A stretch of DNA of 53,856 nucleotides, from positions 1 to 53,856 of the forward strand of contig NZ_AZEU01000151.1 of assembly GCF_001435035.1 (NCBI RefSeq), in the 5' to 3' direction. Numbering within the stretch: position 1 is the first letter of the stretch; every line of letters begins with the position of its first letter. This stretch comes from Lacticaseibacillus manihotivorans DSM 13343 = JCM 12514 (GTDB taxonomy: Bacteria; Bacillota; Bacilli; Lactobacillales; Lactobacillaceae). Made by a program: the position numbers and the translations under genes. This document shows positions 8,634 through 17,513 of the stretch, piece by piece. Under the pieces are notes generated by a model that was not told the DNA's origin, made no database searches, and was given only the letters and a program-made list of their open reading frames with translations.

Positions 8634-8662
8634 AGTATAACAGATAACGCCCGATCTCACAA
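8634..8662 (-). promoter_or_regulatory. Promoter of queT
   Basis: On the minus strand -35 TTGTGA (8657-8662), a 17-base spacer and -10 TATACT (8634-8639) put the start near 8627, at the edge of the riboswitch. Confidence 0.75.
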
Positions 8663-8742
8663 AAAAATTGCTAACAATATTCAGCATAACCTGCAACGTC
8701 CATACGTGCCATGTTTGATCTGTAAGTTGCAATCTCAACGTA

Positions 8743-9000
8743 GAAAATTTGTGGGTGGAAGCGTCTTGGCAGAACAAGGAAAACTGGACAATTGCCCGTG
8801 GCAGTAGAATCAAGTGAAACGCCGATTTTTGGCGGTTCGCGCAGATTCTACCGGCAAAAATCAAGACAAGCGGGCTTCTTGGCTTGATTTTTAGGCATAA
8901 GCTCCTCGAACGGTTTTTGTTCGAGAGCTGACGCCGGCCGCACCGGCAACTTGTCCAGTTTTCCGCAGTGGCGCCAAGGCGATGGAACCCACAAATTTTC
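8743..9000 (-). repeat. Family A palindromic element, copy A1
   Basis: A 258-base imperfect palindrome. Outer arms GAAAATTTGTGGGT and ACCCACAAATTTTC are perfect complements. Inside are nested helices: CTGGACAATTGCC with GGCAACTTGTCCAG, GTAGAATC/GATTCTAC, AAAAATCAAG/CTTGATTTTT and CTCGAAC/GTTCGAG. The unpaired blocks match copies A2-A5, while the stems differ. It lies between the mazF terminator and the queT promoter. No open reading frame in it is convincing. Confidence 0.85.
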
Positions 9001-9013
9001 GTGCCAGAGGCAA

Positions 9014-9037
9014 TAAAAAAAGCCGCCTAAGCGACTT
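9014..9037 (-). terminator. Terminator after mazF
   Basis: Hairpin AAGCCGC (9020-9026) with GCGACTT (9031-9037), with a T run on the minus strand at 9014-9020. It closes the acpS-alr-mazEF transcript. Confidence 0.75.
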
Positions 9038-9042
9038 TCACA

Positions 9043-9405
9043 TTATTTACCGATTGGTTTAAGGCCGATAGACACGGCCAACGCATTATCGACCGCGTGC
9101 ATTTTAGCTGGATCGAGCACGGCGATCTTATCCGACAAGCGCTGTTTATCGATGGTGCGCACTTGCTCAAGCAGCACCACTGAATCGCGCTCAACGCCAT
9201 CAACGCCGGCTTTTAAGCCCACGTGGGTCGGCATTTTTGGTTTATTGATGCGACTGGTGATCGCCGCGACGATCACCGTGGGACTGTACTTATTGCCCAC
9301 ATTGTTTTGAATCACCAAAACCGGCCGCATGCCGCCTTGTTCTGAACCGACCACGGGTGATAGGTCGGCGAAGAAAATGTCCCCACGCCTAACGTTGCTG
9401 TCCAT
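9043..9405 (-). CDS. mazF: MazF/PemK-family endoribonuclease toxin
   Basis: A 120-residue product. The N-terminus [30 protein letters not shown] is the classic MazF/PemK start, with the RGD and the SEQGG..RPV substrate-binding loop. VIVAAITSR and [17 protein letters not shown] carry the catalytic Arg/Thr region and the dimer strand. It should be a ribosome-independent mRNA interferase of the Bacillus EndoA type, held inactive by MazE upstream. It is 20 nt from mazE and lies in the conserved acpS-alr-mazEF block. The SD is moderate (GGGGC). Confidence 0.93.
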   Translation of the reverse strand: MDSNVRRGDIFFADLSPVVGSEQGGMRPVLVIQNNVGNKYSPTVIVAAITSRINKPKMPTHVGLKAGVDGVERDSVVLLEQVRTIDKQRLSDKIAVLDPAKMHAVDNALAVSIGLKPIGK

Positions 9406-9425
9406 AATCTGCCCCTATCCAACAG

Positions 9426-9674
9426 CTAGCGGATCTGGGCATCAGCCTCGTTTTCACAAGCAATGAATTCATGGCAAATTTCGGTGTTCAAGGCTGCCAT
9501 TTCTTGATAGCCATTGGCCAAGTCGGCTTCGACTTGTTCTTCGCGAGACAAAAAGTCCGTCAAAATGCTATCGATCAATTCGCTTGGATCCGTTACGCAT
9601 GTTTTGCAATAGCTGTCGAGCCGTGCCCGCAGCGCGTCTGTCATACTCACCTGTAAAAATTCTGCCTGTGCCAT
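9426..9674 (-). CDS. mazE: MazE-like ribbon-helix-helix antitoxin
   Basis: An 82-residue product starting MAQAEFLQVSMTDALRARLD, with GGAGGG 6 nt upstream; the upstream ATG is not needed. The first 45 residues fit a ribbon-helix-helix DNA-binding domain (strand EFLQVSM, then two helices). The acidic tail (LANGYQEMAALNTEICHEFIACENEADAQ) should wrap around MazF. In Firmicutes the gene precedes mazF, as here. The pair probably autoregulates, but no operator is obvious. Confidence 0.85.
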   Translation of the reverse strand: MAQAEFLQVSMTDALRARLDSYCKTCVTDPSELIDSILTDFLSREEQVEADLANGYQEMAALNTEICHEFIACENEADAQIR

Positions 9675-9754
9675 GTTGCGCCCTCCCGTGGCTATATTCA
9701 AACTTCATCCTACCACAGGAGCCCAAGAAAACAACCTGAAAATAACAAAATGCT

Positions 9755-10882
9755 TTAGTCGATCACGACTCGCGGTACCCGTTCAGTCAAGCCGCAAGCG
9801 ATCTCATAGTGGATGGTATCCGCATAGTCGGCAACATCTTGCAAGGTGATTTCTTGATCACCACTTTTGCCAACTAAAACCACATCAGTGCCTGCTGGAT
9901 ATTCATGCGGCAAGCGGATCATGAACTGATCCATGCAAACACGGCCGACGATTTCACACACTTGCCCATCGACTAACACATGGAAACCTTGTAAACGACG
10001 TTGCCAACCATCAGCGTAGCCCATCGGCACGGTGCCGATCCATTCTGCTTGTTTAGCATGATAAGTCGCGCCATAAGAAATTGCCGCGCCTTTGGGTAAC
10101 AGCTTGCTAAAGCTGAGTTTAGACACGACTTGCATGGCTGGTTGCAATTCATAAGGCGAAGTCAGCGCACGCCCTGAGGGATTCAAACCATACATCGTGA
10201 TACCAAAACGCACCATATCCGAGTGCGTCGCAGTATGCCACATGCTGGTCGCAGAGTTGGCCACATGCACATAACGTGGGCGCTTCGGTAAAGCCGCTAG
10301 CATCGCGTTGAAGTGTTGGCTTTGTTCATCAAAATAACTGGAGTCAGCTTCGTCGGCGGTCGCAAAGTGGGTGAAGATCCCTTCAACATCTAACGTTGCA
10401 CACTGTTCAGCAAACTCTGCCGCTTGTTTGATAACGTCAGGTTCGCGGAAGCCGATGCGCCCCATACCAGAATCGACGGCTAAATGGATCTTCAATGCTG
10501 GGACATCTGGCGTAGCTGCTAACTCGCGATCGGCTTGTTGCATCCACTCTTGATCCCCAACTGGTAACGCAATATCATGGACGGCCGCGATCGGCGCCAT
10601 TTCTGGTGGCACGATGCCTAACACCAAAATCGGCAAGGTGAAGTGCGCCGCGCGCAACGCCAAACCTTCCTCTAAGACTGCCACACAAAAGCCGCTAGCC
10701 CCAGCCTCCTGCGCAATTTTTGCCACATTCAACAAGCCGTGCCCATAAGCGTCGGCTTTCACCACGGCAAAAAGCCGGGTTTTATCGTCTAATCGAGCGA
10801 GAGCTTGTTGAATGTTGTGCGTAATTGCTTGTTTTGATACCAGCACCTTCGTCGGGCGCAGGTTTGCTGTGACCATGGTCAT
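9755..10882 (-). CDS. alr: Alanine racemase
   Basis: A 375-residue PLP enzyme of fold type III that makes D-alanine for peptidoglycan and teichoic acids. [11 protein letters not shown] holds the PLP lysine (Lys42). [22 protein letters not shown] and the C-terminal AISYGATY (catalytic Tyr) with [13 protein letters not shown] are all present. The start is an ATG with TTGGAGG upstream, overlapping the acpS stop by 4 nt (ATGA), which implies translational coupling. Length and motifs are normal. Confidence 0.96.
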   Translation of the reverse strand: MTMVTANLRPTKVLVSKQAITHNIQQALARLDDKTRLFAVVKADAYGHGLLNVAKIAQEAGASGFCVAVLEEGLALRAAHFTLPILVLGIVPPEMAPIAAVHDIALPVGDQEWMQQADRELAATPDVPALKIHLAVDSGMGRIGFREPDVIKQAAEFAEQCATLDVEGIFTHFATADEADSSYFDEQSQHFNAMLAALPKRPRYVHVANSATSMWHTATHSDMVRFGITMYGLNPSGRALTSPYELQPAMQVVSKLSFSKLLPKGAAISYGATYHAKQAEWIGTVPMGYADGWQRRLQGFHVLVDGQVCEIVGRVCMDQFMIRLPHEYPAGTDVVLVGKSGDQEITLQDVADYADTIHYEIACGLTERVPRVVID

Positions 10883-11235
10883 TGGGTTACCTCCAAAATT
10901 ACTTCTGTCATCACGAGCGCATCAGTATGTGAAATCGACACATGCGCTATGCCGTCAAAAGGATGTTTGGTGATTACAGGTTTGCCGCGCTCATTGTCTA
11001 GGCATTCGACGTCTTGCAAGCCCACCTCGCCTAAGCCGGTGCCGTATGCTTTGGCATAAGCTTCCTTCACCGAAAAGCGGCCAGCTAAGTATTCGGCGGC
11101 ACGCTTGCCAGCAAAACTGTTGAATTTCAACAGCTCTGCCGGGGTCAGAATTTTTTCAGCAAAGTCTGTGCGCTTTGCTTGGGCTTTTTGAATGCGGGCG
11201 ATTTCTGTGATGTCGACGCCAAGGCCATAAATCAT
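10879..11235 (-). CDS. acpS: Holo-[acyl-carrier-protein] synthase
   Basis: A 118-residue product that transfers phosphopantetheine from CoA to [13 protein letters not shown] holds the metal-binding Asp8, and [14 protein letters not shown] holds the second metal ligand Glu58 and the catalytic Lys. [11 protein letters not shown] closes the domain. The SD AGGAGGAAG is strong. It is the first gene of the acpS-alr-mazE-mazF transcript, and its stop overlaps the alr start. Confidence 0.96.
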   Translation of the reverse strand: MIYGLGVDITEIARIQKAQAKRTDFAEKILTPAELLKFNSFAGKRAAEYLAGRFSVKEAYAKAYGTGLGEVGLQDVECLDNERGKPVITKHPFDGIAHVSISHTDALVMTEVILEVTQ

Positions 11236-11353
11236 GAGGCTTCCTCCTGTTTAATCACATTGTATCATTATAGCCCCGATTTACCGAAAATATTGCCTTG
11301 CGACCATGAAACCTCATCATGCCGACGTGACGTTTCAAGGCCTTAAGCAAATC

Positions 11354-11382
11354 AAAAAATCGACCAGGCTGGCTGATCGATT
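11354..11382 (-). terminator. Terminator after the three-gene hypothetical cassette
   Basis: Hairpin of AATCGACCAG with TGATCGATT, with a T run on the minus strand at 11354-11359. It separates the cassette at 11392-12560 from acpS. Confidence 0.7.
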
Positions 11383-11391
11383 CTTTGTTGG

Positions 11392-11679
11392 CTAAGGTTT
11401 CTGCATCGCTTTGACAAATGCAGCCTTGCCTTGTTTGCAGGCATTGTGGAGACGTTGGAAAAAATCTTTTGGTGCAGGATCACTCCACGGATAAATTCCT
11501 TTTTTCATGTTTTCGTGATTTTGCAGGTAGCGTTCCATACTCAACGGTTGATCACCAGACAGTGCGCGCAACTCATTAACTGCCCTTAAATTATCTTCAA
11601 CCGTATAAGGATATTTCGCCATTTCCTCAAAATGTGCTCTCATACTTTCTCGACTATTTACCCATGATTCTTGAGCCAT
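11392..11679 (-). CDS. Small unknown protein, paralogue of the adjacent gene
   Basis: A 95-residue soluble protein that aligns over its full length with its neighbour (11690-11986). Shared blocks include NELRALSGDQPLSMERYLQN, the tail PAPKDFFQRLH and KQGKAAFVKAMQKP. There is no signal peptide or membrane span; it is mostly helical and basic at the end. The SD AAGGGGA lies 5 nt before the ATG. The pair arose by tandem duplication and lies 10 nt apart in one transcript with a membrane protein. No known family is recognised. Confidence 0.7.
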   Translation of the reverse strand: MAQESWVNSRESMRAHFEEMAKYPYTVEDNLRAVNELRALSGDQPLSMERYLQNHENMKKGIYPWSDPAPKDFFQRLHNACKQGKAAFVKAMQKP

Positions 11680-11689
11680 CGTGTTCCCC

Positions 11690-11986
11690 TTATCTTGACC
11701 GCGGTTGCTTCATCACTTTGAAAAATGACGCCTTACCTTGTTTCCAAGCTAAACGCAGACGTTGAAAGAAGCCTTTCGGTTGAGGATCATCCCATGAATA
11801 GATGCCACGTTTAAAATTCTCTTCATTTTCCAAATAGCGCTCCATACTCAATGGACGGTCGCCTGACATTGCGCGCAGTTCATTGATTGCTTCCAAATTA
11901 TCTTGATCTGTCCAAGGATGCTGAATCAATTCAAACAAATACTGACGTGCGGTTTCAGGGCTATCTAGCCAAGATTTTTCTGCCAT
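11690..11986 (-). CDS. Small unknown protein, paralogue of the adjacent gene
   Basis: A 98-residue protein closely related to the product of 11392-11679. It keeps NELRAMSGDRPLSMERYLEN, a GIYSWDDPQPKGFFQRLR block and a basic C-terminus ending KQPRSR. The pattern W(T/V)xxDNLxAxNELRAxSGDxPLSMERYL is the best family signature. It lies 10 nt after the membrane-protein gene and 10 nt before its paralogue. The role is unknown. Confidence 0.7.
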   Translation of the reverse strand: MAEKSWLDSPETARQYLFELIQHPWTDQDNLEAINELRAMSGDRPLSMERYLENEENFKRGIYSWDDPQPKGFFQRLRLAWKQGKASFFKVMKQPRSR

Positions 11987-11996
11987 TAGGTTTTCC

Positions 11997-12560
11997 TCAC
12001 TTTCTTTGCTGATTTTGTAATTGATATTGCAACCGAATAATCCCTCTCATCGACGAAGTGTCGAATACCTCATTAAATGCATTTTGAAATTCAGCATTCA
12101 GCAACACACGTTCAACTTCAGACGCAAAAGTGCTCCGCGCCTCCTCAACAAATAAATACTCAGGATAACTCAACAAAAATCCATATGGATCGAGTAGGTG
12201 TAATAATTCAACAACCTTGGCCTCTCGGACAATTGCTACTCGTGCCCGCTGAATACGCCTTTCATCCACCCCGTGCCGTCGCATCTCATTGATCAACTCA
12301 GCTCCTTCTTGCAATTGCTTGGTCACCAATAACACTTTCTCCCGCACATCGCCGGGATAACTGATCATCAATTCATGCGTACGCTTGATCTTATTGGCTT
12401 GAACGTCTTGTGCGCGCACGTCGGTATTGCGACGATAAGTGAAAGTCGCAATCGTTAAAGATACCGCTGCAATCACGGTTCCTAGCACACCTAGCAATTC
12501 TTTGAAGTCTACCCACCACACCTCTCGATCGAACTGAACGAGTGTCATGACTAGTTTCAT
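11997..12560 (-). CDS. Unknown protein with one N-terminal membrane span
   Basis: A 187-residue product from an ATG with AAGGAG at good spacing. Residues 20-42 (ELLGVLGTVIAAVSLTIATFTYRR) form one membrane span with the positive side inward. The rest is helical and highly charged, with a likely coiled coil around residues 75-115 (TKQLQEGAELINEMRRHGVDERRIQRARVAIVREA). It resembles phage- or accessory-type membrane proteins of the DUF4760 sort, but I cannot assign it. It is first in a tight three-gene unit. Confidence 0.65.
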   Translation of the reverse strand: MKLVMTLVQFDREVWWVDFKELLGVLGTVIAAVSLTIATFTYRRNTDVRAQDVQANKIKRTHELMISYPGDVREKVLLVTKQLQEGAELINEMRRHGVDERRIQRARVAIVREAKVVELLHLLDPYGFLLSYPEYLFVEEARSTFASEVERVLLNAEFQNAFNEVFDTSSMRGIIRLQYQLQNQQRK

Positions 12561-12664
12561 TTTACCAGCTCCTTTTGCGCATCACAAATTCCCCCACACT
12601 AATAAATTACGCAAAAGAGGCTCCACTTGATACAAAGCAAAAATATTTATTTAATTATGAATAC

Positions 12665-12696
12665 AAAAAGCCCCACGATCACAATGATCGCAGGAC
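12665..12696 (-). terminator. Terminator of cshA
   Basis: Twelve-base-pair stem (GCCCCACGATCA with TGATCGCAGGAC, including G-T pairs) and a three-base loop, followed on the minus strand by a T run. It lies just after the helicase stop. Confidence 0.8.
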
Positions 12697-12711
12697 TTCA
12701 GTTAAATCAGA

Positions 12712-14247
12712 TTAGTCTTTTTTGTAGCTACGTTTGTAAGAGTTGTCGCGGCCTTTGCCACCTTCACGGCGTTGACGATCGTAACCGCCTTTGTTGCCGC
12801 CATCGCGATGACCACGGTAACCACCGTTTGAACGGTGATCGCCATTGCCACGATGATCGCTGGAGTTAGAGCGACGACCCTTGTAGCCGCCACGATAACC
12901 GCCACCATTACGGTGACCACCGCGGTTAGGCAATGGGCGTTCTGGGGTGATCTTAACGGGCACAGTGGAAGCATCATCTGGGGAGATGGCTTTCAAGTAT
13001 GCAGAAACCAATTGTAATGGCGTGTATTCTTCCAATAAGCTTTCAGCCATTGGTTCGTACTTGTCAAAGTCATCAGCTTCAACTTGTTCCTTAACCGTGG
13101 ACAAGCCAGTGGAGATTTGGCCTAAGAAAGCTTCTTGGGCTGTTGGTGGCTTGAGTGGCATCATACGCTTTTTGGTTAAGTCTTCGATGGTGCGCAAGTA
13201 GCCGATTTCGTTAGGCACAACGAAGGTCACAGAGACACCAGACTTCCCAGCACGGCCAGTACGGCCAATACGGTGAACGTATGAATCTGGATCTTGCGGA
13301 ATGTCGTAGTTGTAAACATGGGTGACGTTTTGAATATCCAACCCACGCGCAGCCACGTCAGTTGCGACTAAGAAGTCCAATTCGCCGGCTTTGAATTGAC
13401 GCAAAACGCTCATGCGCTTTTGTTGGGTCAAATCACCGTGAATGCCTTCAGCTTTATAACCGCGCGCCTTTAAGCCGCGAGTTAATTCATCAACACGACG
13501 CTTGGTACGGCCGAAGATCAAGGCCAAGTCAGGCGCTTGAACGTCGAACAAGCGAGTCATGATGTCAAACTTTTCAAAGTCTTTGGCGCGGACATAGTAT
13601 TGATCAACTGTGTCAGCCGTTAATTCTTTGGACTTGATTTGAACCGTCACGGGATCATGCATGAAGGTCTTGGTTAAGCGCATGATCGGTGCTGGCATCG
13701 TCGCAGAAAACAGCAAAGTCTGACGGGTATCAGGCGCAGTTTTCACGATACTTTCGATGTCTTCGATAAAGCCCATGTCGAGCATTTCGTCGGCTTCATC
13801 AAGCACCAAAGTCTTCAAGTTTTCCAACTTCAGGGTGTGGCGGTTGATATGGTCGAGCAAACGCCCTGGTGTGCCGACCACGATTTGCGGGCGATCGGAC
13901 AATTGGCGAATTTGGCGACGAATGTCAGCACCGCCATATACAGCAGTGACTTTGACTTTTTTGTCGCGGCCTAACTTATATAATTCTTCTTGCGTCTGGA
14001 TGGCTAATTCACGGGTTGGTGAAATAACCAAAGTTTGCACGGCGCGATCTGCAAAATCGATATCTTGCAAGACAGGTAAGCCAAACGCAGCCGTTTTACC
14101 AGTACCAGTTTGCGCTTGACCGATCACATCTTTACCAGCTAAGGCTAAAGGAATCGTTTCCGCTTGGATGGGCGTTGCTTCTTCAAATCCTGCGCGGGTG
14201 ATGGCCTTAAGTAAATCGTGATCTAAACCTAGTTCTTTAAACTTCAA
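12712..14247 (-). CDS. cshA: DEAD-box RNA helicase CshA
   Basis: A 511-residue product with AGGAGG before the ATG. It has the full DEAD set: Q motif in GFEEATPIQ, AQTGTGKT (45-52), PTRELA, GTPGR, DEAD (150-153), SAT (181-183) and HRIGRTGRAG in the second RecA domain. The last 75 residues are a Gly/Arg/Asn-rich basic tail (GGHRNGGGYRGG and similar), which binds RNA without specificity. CshA-type helicases act in the degradosome, in ribosome assembly and in the cold response. It keeps its usual place between murF and acpS, although the transcript is separated from murF by about 930 bases of repeats. Confidence 0.95.
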   Translation of the reverse strand: MKFKELGLDHDLLKAITRAGFEEATPIQAETIPLALAGKDVIGQAQTGTGKTAAFGLPVLQDIDFADRAVQTLVISPTRELAIQTQEELYKLGRDKKVKVTAVYGGADIRRQIRQLSDRPQIVVGTPGRLLDHINRHTLKLENLKTLVLDEADEMLDMGFIEDIESIVKTAPDTRQTLLFSATMPAPIMRLTKTFMHDPVTVQIKSKELTADTVDQYYVRAKDFEKFDIMTRLFDVQAPDLALIFGRTKRRVDELTRGLKARGYKAEGIHGDLTQQKRMSVLRQFKAGELDFLVATDVAARGLDIQNVTHVYNYDIPQDPDSYVHRIGRTGRAGKSGVSVTFVVPNEIGYLRTIEDLTKKRMMPLKPPTAQEAFLGQISTGLSTVKEQVEADDFDKYEPMAESLLEEYTPLQLVSAYLKAISPDDASTVPVKITPERPLPNRGGHRNGGGYRGGYKGRRSNSSDHRGNGDHRSNGGYRGHRDGGNKGGYDRQRREGGKGRDNSYKRSYKKD

Positions 14248-14475
14248 ATGGTTTCCTCCTTGGATTGTGTAACACCTGATTTACAGAGCAATCCTGGAGT
14301 CTGCCTTGCAAATCTCGGTCACGTGACTGTTTTTCTGAAAACAGCATCTTTAATATTCTAACACTAATTGAAAGAAAGTACAACCACTCGCACTATCTCT
14401 ATTATGATTTCTCTTGAAAATCTCTATCATTCAAACGTTGTCCGGCATCGTCAGTGTAAATTTGATTTTTCAGTT

Positions 14476-14774
14476 AGCGATACCAACCTGCCTCCGGCAC
14501 GAAAATCAGTGAGCTCCGATGATTTGGCGTCACTGCGGTGAATTGGACAAGTTGCCGGTGCGGCCGGTTTCAGAAATCGGCAAAGCCCGCCGATGTTCTT
14601 GCACCTAGATTTTGAGCCAAAGAAAATCACTTTGTCTCAAAATCTGCCGGTAAAATCTTCGCGAACCGCCACAAACCGGCGTTTCACTTGATTTCACTGC
14701 CACAGGCAATTGTCCAATTCACCTCCGTTTTGCCAAATCATCTCCGCTCACGGATTCTCTACGTTGGTATCGCT
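14476..14774 (+). repeat. Family A palindromic element, copy A2
   Basis: Imperfect palindrome with outer arms AGCGATACCAAC and GTTGGTATCGCT, a second arm pair around GATGATTTGGC/GCCAAATCATC, the conserved pair GAATTGGACAAGTTGCC/GGCAATTGTCCAATTC, and inner stems AGATTTTGAG/CTCAAAATCT and ATCGGC/GCCGAT. It is in the opposite orientation to A1. Confidence 0.85.
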
Positions 14775-14864
14775 AGCTTACAAATCAAATACGTTGATGT
14801 TACGACGTCATTCATATGACTAAACTTGACATCAACTTAGACATAACGTGTTTTGTAGCCATCG

Positions 14865-15095
14865 GGTGACAGTAGGCTAGCGTAGTGGAGGAACTGAAAT
14901 CATCGAACGTGGCAGAAATATTAGCTAAGACAGCGGGCTTCTGGCTTAGTTAATATTTCAGGCAAATTCAAAGACGCGGGTTTCGGCTTTGAATGCGACG
15001 TAAAAACGTAACATCGGCGTACTTTGCCGATTTCTGCAGTCGGCCGGCCACGAGAGATGATTTCAGTTCCGCAACGGATATAGGCCACTGTCGCC
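14865..15095 (-). repeat. Family A palindromic element, diverged copy A6
   Basis: It keeps the family A block AACATCGGCG...GCCGATTTCTG followed by CGGCCGG. Its own stems are AGGAACTGAAATCAT/ATGATTTCAGTTCC, GAAATATTAGCTAAG/CTTAGTTAATATTTC and ATTCAAAG/CTTTGAAT. It is more diverged than the other copies and carries an additional internal hairpin. Confidence 0.65.
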
Positions 15096-15137
15096 TGGTG
15101 CCGGTATGAAACACTGACGATGCTGGACAGCGACAGT

Positions 15138-15174
15138 AAAAAAAGATTCAGACAGAAATTGTCTGAACCTTTTT
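15138..15174. terminator. Terminator of murF
   Basis: Stem TTCAGACA/TGTCTGAA with A and T runs on both sides, directly after the murF stop. Confidence 0.8.
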
Positions 15175-15177
15175 CGA

Positions 15178-16566
15178 TTACCCGCGGTCGCCGTCAAGCA
15201 GCGCAGCGAGCACATTTTCTAAATGTAAACCATGGCTGGCTTTTAACAACACCATATCTTGGTAAGACACATCTTCTTGCAAGGCATTGATCAAAGCTTG
15301 TTGATCACCTTTTTTGAAGTAGTGCAAGGCGTCCGCTGGATAACGTTTGGCCAACGCATCGCGCAAGGTGACAATTTCATCCCCATATAAGTAGACTTCA
15401 GATACTTTATCAGGATCAAGCGCTGGCGCCACTGACGCATGCAAGTCACCAGACGCCTCGCCGAGTTCCAACATGTCACCTAACACGGCAATACGCCGCC
15501 CGCCACAAGGAAATTCCGAAAAGTCGCGCAAAACAGCTTTCATCGCGGTTGGGTTGGCATTGTACACATCACTTAAAATCGATTCGCCAGCATCGCCTTT
15601 TAACCATTGGGTGCGGTTGGCGGTAATGTCAAAATGACTCAACGCGGATTGAATCGATTCAGGCTTCACATGAAAGCGCCGGCCGACCAAGATCGCAGCC
15701 AAGGCGTTGGACACATTATATTCACCCATCACTGGGATGGTGAAGTGCAAGTCCGGCCACTTGGATAAATCAAATTCGGTGTGGTCTTCAAAGGCCTGAA
15801 TGTTGCGGGCGTACAAATTGTTATCTGGATCTAAGCCAAACGTCTTGCTTTGTTGATCGACTTGTTCTGCGCGTTCACGTAATAGCGGTTCGTCGCCATT
15901 GTAAATAAACAAGCCATCTTCTTTTAAGCCCGATACAATTTCCATTTTGGCATCGGCGATTTTATCGCGGGTCTTGAAGAATTCGATATGCGCTTCGCCG
16001 ATCATGGTAATCACCGCCACATCAGGTTCTGCTAAGCCACTCAATGCGGTCAACTGACCTGGGCGATCCATCCCCATTTCCACGACCAAGACTTCGGTGT
16101 TGGTATCCATGGACAAAATGGTAAACGGTACGCCGATTTCATTGTTGAAGTTCGCCGGGGTTTTCACCACATGGTATTGGGTGCTTAAAATCGCCGCCGT
16201 CATATCCTTGGTCGTGGTTTTCCCGTTAGAGCCAGTGATGGCCACGACTTTGGGATTGACCTTCATCAACAAGTAATAGCTGGCGAGTTTTTGTAAAGCC
16301 GTCAACGGATCGGCGACGACTAATTGTGGAATGTTGGTGGTGATCGGCGTTTTGCTTGCGGCGATAAAGGTAGCTGCGGCGCCATGCGCTTCTGCAGACG
16401 TCAAAAATTCATGCCCATCGCGCTCCCCAGCTAATGGCACAAATAAATCGCCTGGTTTTAATTTACGGCTATCAAAAGCCACGCCGGTGATCGTCGGGCA
16501 GTCCCCTTCTGCCAATGGACAATCTGCCCCAACGACGCGAGCAATTTCGGATAACTTCATTTTCAT
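15178..16566 (-). CDS. murF: UDP-MurNAc-tripeptide--D-alanyl-D-alanine ligase
   Basis: A 462-residue Mur ligase that adds D-Ala-D-Ala to the peptidoglycan precursor in the cytoplasm. AITGSNGKTTTKD (about 109-121) is the ATP loop. TPANFNNEIGVPFTIL and VLVVEMGMDRPGQL give the MurF-specific central domain, and LSDVYNANPTAMKAVL with VLGDMLELGE gives the C-terminal domain. A second ATG (codon 3) is possible; AAGGAG lies 10 nt before the first. It is usually paired with ddl, which is not seen here. Confidence 0.95.
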   Translation of the reverse strand: MKMKLSEIARVVGADCPLAEGDCPTITGVAFDSRKLKPGDLFVPLAGERDGHEFLTSAEAHGAAATFIAASKTPITTNIPQLVVADPLTALQKLASYYLLMKVNPKVVAITGSNGKTTTKDMTAAILSTQYHVVKTPANFNNEIGVPFTILSMDTNTEVLVVEMGMDRPGQLTALSGLAEPDVAVITMIGEAHIEFFKTRDKIADAKMEIVSGLKEDGLFIYNGDEPLLRERAEQVDQQSKTFGLDPDNNLYARNIQAFEDHTEFDLSKWPDLHFTIPVMGEYNVSNALAAILVGRRFHVKPESIQSALSHFDITANRTQWLKGDAGESILSDVYNANPTAMKAVLRDFSEFPCGGRRIAVLGDMLELGEASGDLHASVAPALDPDKVSEVYLYGDEIVTLRDALAKRYPADALHYFKKGDQQALINALQEDVSYQDMVLLKASHGLHLENVLAALLDGDRG

Positions 16567-16661
16567 GATGAATGAACTCCTTACACATTAACGCGTTGCC
16601 CCAATACTGCGAGCAACGCTATTGCGTGACTATTGTAGCGCAAGCCAAAGCCACTTGCCAA

Positions 16662-17402
16662 TTATTTCAATTCCAAGCGCCACGCATCGGCTTTGCGATC
16701 AAGCACCAATGCACCGATTTGCGTCGCTGATTCCAAATCAGTCGGCTGATCTGGCACGAAGCGATCGGCTAATTGCCACAACGGGATCCGCACGAAATCG
16801 CGACTGAAGATCCCGCCAGAAAAATCAAACAACACGCCATCTTCTAAACTCGGCAACAAATCGCCTAACACCGATTCTGGTACCGGCTTGAAGTGCTGCT
16901 GGCGTAATCTCAGCCAAAATGGTTGATCATTGGCCGCCCAGCGCAAGTGCTTGACCAACGCAGCCGCTAAAGTATTGGAGAAAAAGCTCACCTGGCGGCA
17001 ATACATGGTGACCATATCATTGCGCAATGGCAAGAACACCAAGTTGTTTTGAAGCTTATAATAAAATGGCGGTTGAATATGCGTTTTGGCATGGCCTAAG
17101 TATAAAAGTTCCGCAATTTCAGTCGGCATCAACTCACGCAAATAAGTGCCATGTTGATAATCCAACCACGAGCGGTTCCGCGCATCCTTGCCCCGCAAGA
17201 AATTTGCCACTTGTTCCTCACCGGAAATTTCGTTGAAGCCGGTATGCGGATCGATGAACTCGTCTTCGTCAATGGGCGGCAACAACAACAAATGCCGAAT
17301 CGGCTTTGGCGTCGCCTTTAACACATCACTCGCTGAGATGCCCGCAGTCAAAAACATATGAGCAAGCGGCTCGTAATGGACATAGATCACTGAATTGCGC
17401 AC
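16662..17402 (-). CDS. Uncharacterised 246-residue protein
   Basis: Starts at GTG with AGGAGG 7 nt upstream. Soluble, with no membrane span. The sequence (MRNSVIYVHYEPLAHMFLTAGISASDVLKATPK and onwards) has no motif I recognise. Several aromatic- and Pro-rich blocks such as IQPPFYYKLQNNLVFLPLRND suggest a compact mixed alpha/beta fold. It diverges from the SUKH-like gene at 17514 across about 110 bases, so they may share regulation. Confidence 0.6.
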   Translation of the reverse strand: MRNSVIYVHYEPLAHMFLTAGISASDVLKATPKPIRHLLLLPPIDEDEFIDPHTGFNEISGEEQVANFLRGKDARNRSWLDYQHGTYLRELMPTEIAELLYLGHAKTHIQPPFYYKLQNNLVFLPLRNDMVTMYCRQVSFFSNTLAAALVKHLRWAANDQPFWLRLRQQHFKPVPESVLGDLLPSLEDGVLFDFSGGIFSRDFVRIPLWQLADRFVPDQPTDLESATQIGALVLDRKADAWRLELK

Positions 17403-17513
17403 GATAGACCTCCTATATTAACAGTCACGATTATACTTCAAAATGAGCCATTGTGCTCAAAGTTTGGTATGGTGAAACAAAAGAAATTTTTTCTACCATA
17501 GAAAGGACGTCAA

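Larger units (their letters stand above)
14438..15130. repeat. Composite inverted repeat enclosing two family A elements
   Basis: Twenty-base outer arms (14438-14457 and 15111-15130) are inverted repeats of each other with two mismatches (one a possible G-T pair), sharing CATCGTCAGTGT and its complement. Between them lie A2 (14476-14774) and A6 (14865-15095). The whole 693-base stretch lies in the cshA-murF gap and has no coding potential. It looks like one palindromic unit inserted in another, or one unit that was duplicated internally. Confidence 0.7.

Noticed and set aside
8743-9000. Family A element as an IS or a simple terminator
   Set aside because: No transposase frame, no target duplication is visible, and no T run follows its long arms; conventional terminators lie just outside.
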